This document shows positions 1 to 5,591 of a stretch of 6,833 nucleotides of DNA, in pieces. The notes below the pieces were generated by a model. That model saw only the letters and a list, made by a program, of their open reading frames with translations. It had not been told where the DNA came from and did no database searches. Source of the DNA: an uncultured Litorilinea sp. (GTDB lineage: Bacteria; Chloroflexota; Anaerolineae; Caldilineales; Caldilineaceae); contig CAMPHP010000160.1 in assembly GCA_946885925.1 (NCBI GenBank), positions 1-6,833 of the forward strand, read 5' to 3'. Positions within the stretch are counted from its first letter, which is position 1; each line of letters starts with the position of its first letter. The position numbers were made by a program, and so were the translations under genes.

Positions 1-186
1 GTCTGCCACAATCCGCATGGGAGGATCTGACACAGCACACGGCATCAGAGCACATTCAATAGAATTTGGTTTTACTTTTCCGTCACGCATGGTTACCAAG
101 CTATAAAGCCGTTCCACGATTCAGTAAACGGCCCGTTTTTTGCAGAATATTGTGCCAAATTGTGTGTCATATCTTTACAGTGTTGG

Positions 187-200
187 AATGCATAATGCAT
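187..200. repeat. tandem 7-bp duplication AATGCAT x2
   Basis: Two exact copies of AATGCAT lie head to tail at 187-193 and 194-200. Each contains the palindrome ATGCAT, so the site is both a direct repeat and a pair of dyads. It could be an operator or simply a slippage product; the sequence does not decide. Confidence 0.7.
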
Positions 201-282
201 CTTCATTCCTATCTCCTCTCTGTATCTAGCACTATGCCTTCTACTGCAACTTAGGCGTACACTGGGCCGAGTGTCATTGATT

Positions 283-298
283 GATCTACAGATCTACA
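283..298. repeat. tandem 8-bp duplication GATCTACA x2
   Basis: Two exact copies of GATCTACA lie head to tail at 283-290 and 291-298 in the untranslated leader, about 70 bases upstream of the first start codon. It is one of several short tandem duplications in this window. Confidence 0.8.
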
Positions 299-331
299 TC
301 CTTCCCTCATCTTACTAAGGTTCGAGTCTCT

Positions 332-345
332 GATTAGTCCTAATC
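332..345. promoter_or_regulatory. 14-bp dyad, possible operator
   Basis: GATTAG (332-337) and CTAATC (340-345) form a perfect inverted repeat with a 2-base centre. It ends ten bases before the Shine-Dalgarno of the first gene. A dyad this tight suits a dimeric DNA-binding protein better than an RNA hairpin, whose loop would be too small. The role is inferred from position and symmetry only. Confidence 0.3.
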
Positions 346-355
346 TTACCGCAAT

Positions 356-361
356 AGGAGG
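356..361 (+). promoter_or_regulatory. Shine-Dalgarno AGGAGG for the first epimerase gene
   Basis: A consensus AGGAGG ends five bases before the TTG at 367. The in-frame stop TAG at 355-357 overlaps this motif, so no start further upstream is possible. The site therefore fixes the unusual TTG start. Confidence 0.85.
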
Positions 362-366
362 CGACA

Positions 367-1482
367 TTGAGCCAGGTTATTCTCCTCACAGGTGGCGCAG
401 GTTTTATTGGATCCCACTTGGCAGACGAGTTACTAGCCCACGGCTACCGTGTTCGCATACTGGACAATTTGTTGGACCAAGTCCACGGTGCAGAAAAACG
501 GCCCGACTATTTACATCCCAATGTGGAATTAATCCGCGGTGATATTTGTGACCCCCAAGCTGTGCGTTATGCCTGTGCTGGGGTCGATGCCGTCTATCAT
601 CTGGCGGCTCGCGTCGGCGTCGGTCAGAGCATGTATGACATTGTGAAGTATACCCAAACCAACAATCTGGGTACGGCGGTCTTGCTAGAAGAACTCATGC
701 AGCGTCCGGTGGGCCGGCTTGTGGTTGCTTCCAGTATGAGTATCTATGGCGAAGGCTTGTATCGCCGCCCGGATGGTACGCTGACCGCTGGGCGCGAGCG
801 TTCGTTGGAACAACTCAAACGCGGCGACTGGGAAGTTCGTGATTTTGACGGCCAAGTGTTGACGCCTGTGCCCACTCCAGAGAGTAAAACGCCTGCTTTG
901 GCCTCGGTCTACGCCCTTTCTAAGTATGACCAAGAGCGACTTTGCTTGGTTGTGGGGCGCGCCTATCACATTCCGACAGTGGCTTTACGCTTTTTCAATG
1001 TATATGGGACGCGGCAGGCACTTTCCAATCCCTATACAGGGGTCTTGGCTATCTTTGCCTCTCGGCTACTCAATAATAATCCTCCGATGATCTACGAGGA
1101 TGGCTGTCAGCAGCGCGACTTTGTCAACGTGCGTGATCTCGTGCGAGGCTGCCGCTTGGCAATGGAAGTGCCAGGCGCGGCTGATCAAGTCTTTAATATT
1201 GGCAGCGGAGAGCCTCATACAGTCTTGGAGATTGCCGAGCGTATGGCTGCTGTACTGGGTAAGTCACACATTAGGCCGCAAGTTGTCGGTAAATATCGAG
1301 TTGGTGACATTCGTCATTGTGTCGCGGACATCAGTTTAGCCTGCCAGGTATTGGGCTATAAACCGCAGGTCTCTTTACATACGGGTATGACCGAGCTAGC
1401 GACATGGCTTGCGGACCAGGTTGCCGTGGATCAAGTTGCCGAGGCAAATACAGAATTAGAGAAGAGGGGATTGACCGTATGA
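367..1482 (+). CDS. NAD-dependent SDR epimerase (nucleotide-sugar 4-epimerase type)
   Basis: Extended short-chain dehydrogenase of 371 residues, probably a cytoplasmic nucleotide-sugar epimerase. The Rossmann glycine motif GGAGFIG is at residues 9-15, with an Asp at the end of the second strand (D33) as expected for NAD. The catalytic set is Ser123 (in ASSMSIYG) with Tyr182 and Lys186 (YALSK), and RFFNVYG follows at 208-214. The TTG start is fixed by a strong Shine-Dalgarno and an upstream in-frame stop. An insert of about 45 residues (130-175) separates the Ser from the Tyr. From memory, close relatives annotated as dTDP-L-rhamnose 4-epimerase-like carry a Cys-based zinc-knuckle insert here; in this protein those Cys are absent. 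The last 20 residues include a DQVAV/DQVAE tandem repeat. The gene overlaps the next by 4 bp (ATGA). The family is certain; the substrate is not, and UDP-glucose/galactose or dTDP-sugars are all possible. Confidence 0.93.
   Translation: MSQVILLTGGAGFIGSHLADELLAHGYRVRILDNLLDQVHGAEKRPDYLHPNVELIRGDICDPQAVRYACAGVDAVYHLAARVGVGQSMYDIVKYTQTNNLGTAVLLEELMQRPVGRLVVASSMSIYGEGLYRRPDGTLTAGRERSLEQLKRGDWEVRDFDGQVLTPVPTPESKTPALASVYALSKYDQERLCLVVGRAYHIPTVALRFFNVYGTRQALSNPYTGVLAIFASRLLNNNPPMIYEDGCQQRDFVNVRDLVRGCRLAMEVPGAADQVFNIGSGEPHTVLEIAERMAAVLGKSHIRPQVVGKYRVGDIRHCVADISLACQVLGYKPQVSLHTGMTELATWLADQVAVDQVAEANTELEKRGLTV
1414..1443 (+). repeat. tandem 15-bp duplication at the 3' end of the first epimerase gene
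   Basis: Units 1414-1428 and 1429-1443 match at 12 of 15 bases and encode DQVAV then DQVAE. The period keeps the reading frame. The repeat lies after the conserved fold, close to the junction with the next gene. Confidence 0.65.
1464..1470 (+). promoter_or_regulatory. Shine-Dalgarno deciding the start of the second epimerase gene
   Basis: The purine run GAGGGGA ends eight bases before ATG 1479, which overlaps the stop of the preceding gene as ATGA. An in-frame ATG at 1404 would add 25 residues, but these only read the preceding gene in another frame and have no ribosome site. The 1479 start is preferred. Confidence 0.75.
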
Positions 1483-2810
1483 AGCGCGCTCAGAATGGAG
1501 CTTCTTCTAGCCACAATCAGCACCCTGTTCCCAAGAAATTTGCAATGTCTTCGGACACTCTATCATCGGACACCCTTTCACAAGTGGAACAACCCTCTGC
1601 ACAGCAAGCCACTCTAGCACTCACCACACCCACAATCCGGGCGCAGGAGTATGTGTTGATCGTAGGTGGTGCTGGCTTTATTGGCTCTAATTTAGCGCAC
1701 CGGCTGATGGAGCAAGGCAAGCGTATCTTGATCTTTGACTCTCTCGCACGACCAGGGGTCGAGAAGAATCTGCGTTGGCTCCATGAACAACATGGCAACC
1801 GTTTATCGATCCAGATTGCCGATGTTCGCAACCGTCGTGAACTCGAGCAAGCAGTGCGCCATGCGAATTCTGTCTATCACCTTGGCGCACAGGTTGCCGT
1901 GACAACCAGTATTGTGAATCCCATCCATGATTTTGAGGTGAATGCCCAGGGGACGCTCTATTTGCTAGAAGCTTTGCGCGCCCAGCGAAAGCAGATTCCA
2001 CTGCTCTTTACCTCGACCAACAAGGTCTACGGTGATTTGTTGGATGTCGGACTCAGCCAAGATGCAGCCTGCTACTATCCCGATGAGCCGTCCATTCGCA
2101 AACAGGGAATTAGCGAAGCGCGCCCGCTCGCCTTTCACAGCCCATATGGATGTTCAAAGGGGGCGGCTGACCAATATGTGCTTGATTATGCACATACCTA
2201 TGGCATGCCCTCGACGGTTTTTCGCATGAGTTGTATCTATGGCCCTCGCCAGTTTGGAACTGAGGATCAGGGGTGGGTGGCCCACTTCCTCATTCGCGCA
2301 CTTCAAGGGCAATCCATCACGATCTATGGTGATGGCAAACAGGTGCGCGACATTCTGTTTGTGGATGACCTAGTGAATGCACTGCAACTGGCTCATAGCC
2401 ACATTGACCGCATGACAGGGCAAGCCTTTAACGTGGGTGGTGGTCCAAACAATGCGATTAGTCTGTTGGAACTGTTGCGTTTGATTGAGCAGCTTCAAGG
2501 CGCACCCGTAGTGCACAGCTTTGACGAATGGCGGCGAGGCGATCAACGCTACTATGTCTCGAATACGCGCAAGCTTGAGCAGGCTGTTGGCTGGCGTCCC
2601 CAAGTCTCGGTACAAGAGGGATTGGCACGTTTGTATAACTGGCTGCTGACCATACACTCGCCAGTCCATTCCCAAGTCAGAGCCAAGGCTGGCTCTGGTA
2701 CGGTGACAGCGCCATTACAGCCCGCGTTGGTGCCGCGCCCGGAAAGGATCAGTGAAGAGATGAGATTGGGAGAGGTGTCCATAGGAGAGGATCATCCCTA
2801 TGGCAACTAA
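1479..2810 (+). CDS. SDR epimerase resembling CDP-paratose 2-epimerase
   Basis: Protein of 443 residues with an extended SDR fold between about 58 and 390. The glycine motif GGAGFIG is at 63-69, with Asp87 at the end of the second strand. STNKVYGD (179-186) carries the catalytic Ser/Thr, and YGCSK supplies Tyr223 and Lys227. STNKVYGD, PYGCSKGAADQY, YGPRQFGTEDQGWV and GDGKQVRD together are the hallmark of the CDP-paratose/CDP-tyvelose 2-epimerase group (RfbE/Tyv-like), which invert C2 of a CDP-dideoxyhexose using tightly bound NAD. No gene for making CDP-sugars or paratose is in the window, so the real substrate may differ. The protein has a non-conserved Ser/Gln/Thr-rich N-terminal extension of about 57 residues, including an SSDTL tandem repeat, and a tail of about 50 residues after the fold. 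Translation is probably coupled to the gene before it (4-bp overlap), and the gene overlaps the next by 11 bp. Confidence 0.92.
   Translation: MKRAQNGASSSHNQHPVPKKFAMSSDTLSSDTLSQVEQPSAQQATLALTTPTIRAQEYVLIVGGAGFIGSNLAHRLMEQGKRILIFDSLARPGVEKNLRWLHEQHGNRLSIQIADVRNRRELEQAVRHANSVYHLGAQVAVTTSIVNPIHDFEVNAQGTLYLLEALRAQRKQIPLLFTSTNKVYGDLLDVGLSQDAACYYPDEPSIRKQGISEARPLAFHSPYGCSKGAADQYVLDYAHTYGMPSTVFRMSCIYGPRQFGTEDQGWVAHFLIRALQGQSITIYGDGKQVRDILFVDDLVNALQLAHSHIDRMTGQAFNVGGGPNNAISLLELLRLIEQLQGAPVVHSFDEWRRGDQRYYVSNTRKLEQAVGWRPQVSVQEGLARLYNWLLTIHSPVHSQVRAKAGSGTVTAPLQPALVPRPERISEEMRLGEVSIGEDHPYGN
1551..1580 (+). repeat. tandem 15-bp duplication in the N-terminal extension
   Basis: Units 1551-1565 and 1566-1580 match at 13 of 15 bases. 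With the adjoining Ser they encode SSDTL-SSDTL-S within the disordered-looking extension that precedes the Rossmann fold. The repeat preserves frame and lies about 70 bases downstream of the start codon. Confidence 0.75.
2678..2697. other. perfect 7-bp hairpin in the tail of the second epimerase gene
   Basis: CAGAGCC (2678-2684) pairs with GGCTCTG (2691-2697) around a 6-base loop. It lies inside the non-conserved C-terminal tail, about 100 bases before the next start. No T run follows, so it is not an intrinsic terminator. It may affect message stability or be fortuitous. Confidence 0.4.
2783..2790 (+). promoter_or_regulatory. Shine-Dalgarno AGGAGAGG for the dehydrogenase gene
   Basis: AGGAGAGG ends nine bases before ATG 2800. 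The 7-mer GGAGAGG also occurs 15 bases upstream at 2769-2775, so the ribosome site appears as a tandem pair with the same 15-base period seen in other repeats here. This supports the 2800 start over the downstream ATG pair at 2872 and 2875. Confidence 0.65.
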
Positions 2811-3828
2811 ACTTGCCACAACTAAATATGAAGGAGTCGCGCCGCGTGAGGCACGGGATGCCGTGCCAGCCATGATGCGTGCTGCCCAGCTTGTGCAACC
2901 GCAACAGGCCAAAGTCATTGAGACCGAAGTGCCTGTGCCTGCGGACGACCAGGTGCTGATTCAGGTTGAAGGCTGTGGCGTCTGTGGCTCGAATCTGCCT
3001 GTTTGGGAAGGACGTGAATGGTTTACCTATCCTCTGCCACCGGGCAACCCCGGTCATGAAGCTTGGGGACGTGTAGCAGCCTTGGGGAGCAACGCTGGCG
3101 ATCTTCAAATCGGCGACAGGGTAACAATGCTCTCGTACAACGCGTATGCCGAGTATGATGTGGCGCAAGCTGAGGCCGTGGTGAAGTTGCCAGATGCGCT
3201 CAGTGGACAGCCATTCCCTGGTGAGCCATTGGCCTGTGCCCTCAATGTTTTTGCGCGCAGCAACATTGTCTCTGGTCAGACAGTCGCGATTGTTGGCATT
3301 GGCTTCTTGGGGGCCATTCTGACGGCACTCGCTGCCGATGCGGGTGCTAACGTAATCGCCATTACACGGCGACCTTTTGCCTTGGAAATGGCACGCCACT
3401 TTGGCGCAGCCCATATGATCATCATGGACGACCATTGGCGCATTATTGAGCAGGTCAAGCAACTCACCCACGACGAGGGGTGTGACTGCGTGATCGAAGC
3501 CGTTGGGGCGCAATGGCCGCTCGACTTGGCTGCCGAACTCACCCGTATCCGCGGACGATTGGTGGTGGCTGGCTATCACCAGGATGGCGCACGCCAAGTC
3601 AATATGCAGCTTTGGAATTGGCGCGGGCTGGATGTGATCAACGCCCATGAACGTGAGCCGCAGATTTATGTGAATGGCATACGTGCTGCGGTTGAAGCTG
3701 TTGCCGGTAGGCGGCTTGATCCGTCCCCTCTTTACACGCATCGCTACCCACTTGAAGAGGTAGCGCAAGCACTTACCACCATGCAGCAGCGGCCTGATGG
3801 TTTTCTCAAGGCACTCATTGAGGTTTAG
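2800..3828 (+). CDS. zinc-type medium-chain dehydrogenase (polyol dehydrogenase-like)
   Basis: Medium-chain dehydrogenase/reductase of 342 residues, probably cytoplasmic, oxidising a secondary alcohol on a polyol, sugar or cyclitol (or the reverse). Likely catalytic-zinc ligands are Cys62 (GCGVCGSN), His86 (NPGHEAWG, followed by Glu87) and Glu142 (GEPLACALN, the sorbitol-dehydrogenase pattern with Glu rather than Cys). GDRV is at 105-108. Only about eight residues separate it from the YAEY segment at 116-119, so the four-Cys structural zinc lobe of classical alcohol dehydrogenases is missing. The cofactor motif GIGFLG is at 166-171. The second strand ends in ITRR (188-191) with no acidic residue, which hints at NADP rather than NAD. 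The first 24 residues are an extra N-terminal extension; family members normally begin near the Met pair at 25-26. The reading frame overlaps the preceding gene by 11 bp. The substrate is unknown. Confidence 0.92.
   Translation: MATKLATTKYEGVAPREARDAVPAMMRAAQLVQPQQAKVIETEVPVPADDQVLIQVEGCGVCGSNLPVWEGREWFTYPLPPGNPGHEAWGRVAALGSNAGDLQIGDRVTMLSYNAYAEYDVAQAEAVVKLPDALSGQPFPGEPLACALNVFARSNIVSGQTVAIVGIGFLGAILTALAADAGANVIAITRRPFALEMARHFGAAHMIIMDDHWRIIEQVKQLTHDEGCDCVIEAVGAQWPLDLAAELTRIRGRLVVAGYHQDGARQVNMQLWNWRGLDVINAHEREPQIYVNGIRAAVEAVAGRRLDPSPLYTHRYPLEEVAQALTTMQQRPDGFLKALIEV
2850..2867. other. perfect 7-bp hairpin just before an internal ATG pair
   Basis: GGCACGG (2850-2856) pairs with CCGTGCC (2861-2867) around a 4-base loop. 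It lies five bases before tandem ATG codons (2872, 2875) that mark the usual N-terminus of this dehydrogenase family. It could hide or expose a secondary start, though no good Shine-Dalgarno is visible there. Confidence 0.4.
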
Positions 3829-3855
3829 CTAGAGTTGGGGTTTAGCTAGAGTAGA
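3822..3855. repeat. tandem 17-bp duplication spanning a stop codon
   Basis: GGTTTAGCTAGAGT occurs at 3822-3835 and again at 3839-3852, giving a 17-bp tandem unit (3822-3838, 3839-3855; 15 of 17 bases match). The first copy contains the TAG stop of the dehydrogenase gene (3826-3828). The second copy forms the short spacer before the glycosyltransferase gene and supplies its weak purine-rich leader. Confidence 0.9.
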
Positions 3856-3856
3856 G

Positions 3857-5101
3857 ATGGCAATGCGACCTCTTAGACTTCTGTTGACAGCCGATACGAT
3901 TGGCGGTGTGTGGACTTATGCCGTCGAACTGATAGAAGCATTGGCTCCTTGGGGGTGCGAAGTACTTCTCGCAACGCTAGGAGGTGCGCTCTCGCCTAGC
4001 CAAAGCCGCGCTGTCGCCCGCATCCCTCGCCTCACCGTCTGTGAAAGTAACTATAAGCTGGAATGGATGGAGGAACCGTGGGCCGATGTTGATGCCTCTG
4101 GCGCATGGCTAATGGAACTTGCTGCGGCCTTCCGGCCCCACCTTGTCCATTTGAACACCTTTGCCCACGGTGCTTTACCCTGGAACGTACCCGTGCTTAT
4201 GGTGGGTCATTCTTGTGTGCTTTCCTGGTGGCAGGCTGTGAAGGGGGAAAGCGCGTCCCCATACTGGACAACGTACAAGCAGCGGGTGCAGGTAGGTTTA
4301 CAAAGTGCGGATTTGGTTGTCGCGCCTACATATGCCATGTTAGGCGCGCTGGAAGCACATTATGGCCCTTTACGTGCAACTCAGGTGATTTACAATGCGC
4401 GGCGGTCTGCTAGTTTCACGCAGGGGAACAAGGAACCGTTCATTTTTGCAATGGGGCGGCTCTGGGATGAAGCGAAGAATATAAGCATCTTGGAGCAAGT
4501 TGCACCCAAACTCCCGTGGCCTATTTACATTGCAGGTGAACAGCGCCATCCCAACGGCGGGCAACTTGACGTGGCACATCTACATGCCCTGGGTCACCTG
4601 AATCAGACCTCAATTCGCGATTGGCTCGCGCGTGCCAGCATTTATGCATTTCCGGCGCGCTATGAACCGTTTGGGCTTGCGGTTTTAGAGGCTGCGCTCT
4701 CTGGCTGTGCGCTGGTGCTGGGGGATATTGCAAGTCTGCGGGAGGTTTGGGGGGCGACAAGCCTCTATGTTCCCCCGAATGATGTGGATGCGCTTGCCAA
4801 TGTGCTTTCTGACCTTATTGATCAACCGCGCCAACGTGAAGCATTGGGGCTGGCAGCCCGTGCGCGGGCTGTGCGTTATGCGCCTGCAACGATGGGCGAA
4901 GCCTACTGGCAGGCTTATACCAAATTACTGGAACTGGCAGATGCGAAATCTGAGCTTCATACAAAGCCAGTAGCGCTGCCCGTGTTGCCATCCATAGCGG
5001 CGCGCCGCGAGGAGCAGAAGCCGATTTCCACGTCTGGTCTTGGATTTTTAAGGAAGGAGCCAAGAGATGAACAGCAACCGTATGATCGGCGGAGCCATTG
5101 A
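3857..5101 (+). CDS. GT-B glycosyltransferase, family 4 type
   Basis: Protein of 414 residues with the two-domain GT-B layout, expected to transfer a sugar from a nucleotide donor with retention of configuration in the cytoplasm or at the inner membrane face. The N-terminal acceptor domain begins with TADTIGGVWTYAVEL (11-25), the glycine-rich loop of family 4. YKLEW (66-70), HLN (98-100), and GHSCVLSWW (117-125) follow, a combination I recall from a widespread subfamily. The donor domain begins near GRLWDEAKN (200-208) and carries the EX7E motif with Glu270 and Glu278 (YEPFGLAVLEAALSG). The last 50 or so residues are a charged, low-complexity tail. ATG 3857 has only a weak GAGTAGAG leader; the second in-frame ATG at 3863 is equally plausible and matches the usual family start. 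The gene overlaps the next by 35 bp. Donor and acceptor are unknown. Confidence 0.93.
   Translation: MAMRPLRLLLTADTIGGVWTYAVELIEALAPWGCEVLLATLGGALSPSQSRAVARIPRLTVCESNYKLEWMEEPWADVDASGAWLMELAAAFRPHLVHLNTFAHGALPWNVPVLMVGHSCVLSWWQAVKGESASPYWTTYKQRVQVGLQSADLVVAPTYAMLGALEAHYGPLRATQVIYNARRSASFTQGNKEPFIFAMGRLWDEAKNISILEQVAPKLPWPIYIAGEQRHPNGGQLDVAHLHALGHLNQTSIRDWLARASIYAFPARYEPFGLAVLEAALSGCALVLGDIASLREVWGATSLYVPPNDVDALANVLSDLIDQPRQREALGLAARARAVRYAPATMGEAYWQAYTKLLELADAKSELHTKPVALPVLPSIAARREEQKPISTSGLGFLRKEPRDEQQPYDRRSH
5054..5059 (+). promoter_or_regulatory. Shine-Dalgarno AAGGAG for the copper-storage-like gene
   Basis: AAGGAG ends seven bases before ATG 5067. It lies inside the 3' end of the glycosyltransferase gene, so ribosomes finishing that gene pass through it. 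This supports the start despite the 35-bp overlap. Confidence 0.8.
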
Positions 5102-5504
5102 ACAGATGCTGGCAACCCACCCGCGGCCAAGTGAACTCCCGCGCCAACTGTTGACCGAATGTGTAGAAGCCTGTGTGATTTGTGCGACAACCTGTACCGC
5201 CTGTGCTGATGCTTGCCTGGCCGAGAAGGAGGTCACGCATCTGCTGGATTGTATCCGCACTAACCTTGATTGTGCTGAGATCTGCCAGGCTACAGGCAAT
5301 ATGCTGGTGCGCCAGACTGAGCCAGTCTGGCATCTATTATTCCGCCAAGTTGAGACTTGCCAGCTAGCTTGCAATGTATGTGGTCCCGTCTGTGAGTCAC
5401 ATGCCGACATGCACGAGCATTGCCGGATCTGTGCAGATGTTTGCCGTGATTGCGTCCGAGCCTGTACCAGATTGTTGGAGACATTCCCCGCCAGAACTCA
5501 GTAA
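5067..5504 (+). CDS. four-helix-bundle copper-storage-like protein (DUF326/Csp type)
   Basis: Small protein of 145 residues with 18 cysteines at 32, 36, 39, 43, 46, 50, 62, 69, 73, 98, 102, 105, 109, 119, 122, 126, 129 and 133. The repeated spacing of 3 or 4 puts the Cys on the inner faces of helices. This is the signature of the Csp/DUF326 family, whose members bind many Cu(I) ions in the core of a four-helix bundle. Histidines at 112, 116 and 118 near the last two helices could form the metal entry site. No Tat or Sec signal is visible, so it should be cytosolic, as in Csp3-type proteins. It starts inside the 3' end of the glycosyltransferase gene with a good Shine-Dalgarno and is followed by a 97-bp gap. 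Family assignment is firm. Copper storage is inferred from the family, and its reason for sitting in a glycan-type operon is unknown. Confidence 0.9.
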   Translation: MNSNRMIGGAIEQMLATHPRPSELPRQLLTECVEACVICATTCTACADACLAEKEVTHLLDCIRTNLDCAEICQATGNMLVRQTEPVWHLLFRQVETCQLACNVCGPVCESHADMHEHCRICADVCRDCVRACTRLLETFPARTQ

Positions 5505-5512
5505 TTCTTCTC

Positions 5513-5554
5513 GTTGCTTCCGGTAGGTTGCCTCTGGTAGGTTGTTTCTGGTAG
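5513..5554. repeat. three tandem 14-bp repeats
   Basis: Three adjacent units with consensus GTTGYYTCYGGTAG lie at 5513-5526, 5527-5540 and 5541-5554. GTTG and GGTAG are invariant. Differences are limited to pyrimidine swaps in the middle. The array starts nine bases after the stop of the copper-storage-like gene. Confidence 0.9.
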
Positions 5555-5576
5555 GCAACTTGCCGGAAGTGCCAAC
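5513..5576 (+). other. long intercistronic RNA hairpin
   Basis: Bases 5517-5533 pair with 5553-5569 over 17 consecutive positions (15 Watson-Crick, two G-U), leaving a 19-base loop. After a 3-base bulge (5570-5572), GTTG 5513-5516 adds four more pairs with CAAC 5573-5576. The left arm is made of the first two 14-bp repeats. No T run follows, so it is not a standard terminator. It ends ten bases before the next Shine-Dalgarno and could be a processing, stability or attenuation element. Confidence 0.75.
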
Positions 5577-5586
5577 ACGCACTTGT

Positions 5587-5591
5587 AAGGG
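5587..5591 (+). promoter_or_regulatory. Shine-Dalgarno deciding the start of the second glycosyltransferase
   Basis: AAGGG ends ten bases before ATG 5602. The alternative in-frame TTG at 5542 lies in the third 14-bp repeat, next to and inside the hairpin loop, and has no ribosome site, so 5602 is chosen. Confidence 0.65.

Larger units (their letters stand above)
1..366. other. non-coding leader upstream of the operon
   Basis: This stretch of more than 300 bases holds no gene I can support. A 62-codon frame at 66-254 has no Shine-Dalgarno, an unremarkable composition and no recognisable motif. A frame open from the left edge to a TAA at 104-106 could be the tail of an upstream gene, but nothing supports that. 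Visible items are a weak hairpin with a short T run (126-141), a tandem 7-bp duplication (187-200), a tandem 8-bp duplication (283-298), a 14-bp dyad (332-345) and the Shine-Dalgarno of the first gene (356-361). TATAAA at 102-107 and TTTACA at 174-179 look promoter-like, but neither has a properly spaced partner, so I call no promoter. The operon promoter probably lies in this region or further upstream. Confidence 0.6.

Noticed and set aside
102..107. TATAAA as a -10 box
   Set aside because: No -35-like hexamer lies 15-19 bases upstream and there is no extended -10 TG; one AT-rich hexamer is expected by chance.
126..141. possible intrinsic terminator in the leader
   Set aside because: AAACG/CGTTT gives only five weak pairs around a 3-base loop, and the six T bases partly form the stem. 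Too weak to call.
66..254. 62-codon frame in the leader
   Set aside because: No Shine-Dalgarno, no recognisable motif and no operon context; its length is expected by chance.
1404..1478. 25-codon upstream extension of the second epimerase
   Set aside because: It only rereads the end of the preceding gene in another frame; ATG 1479 has a ribosome site and the common ATGA overlap.
2749..3768. 339-codon open frame on the minus strand across the dehydrogenase gene
   Set aside because: It is codon-for-codon antisense to the dehydrogenase and stays open only because that gene avoids TTA, CTA and TCA codons. The translation shows no domain or motif, and there is no ribosome site.
4997..5008. 12-bp perfect palindrome GCGGCGCGCCGC in the glycosyltransferase tail
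   Set aside because: Made only of G and C in an Ala/Arg-coding stretch, where such symmetry arises easily; no second copy was seen.
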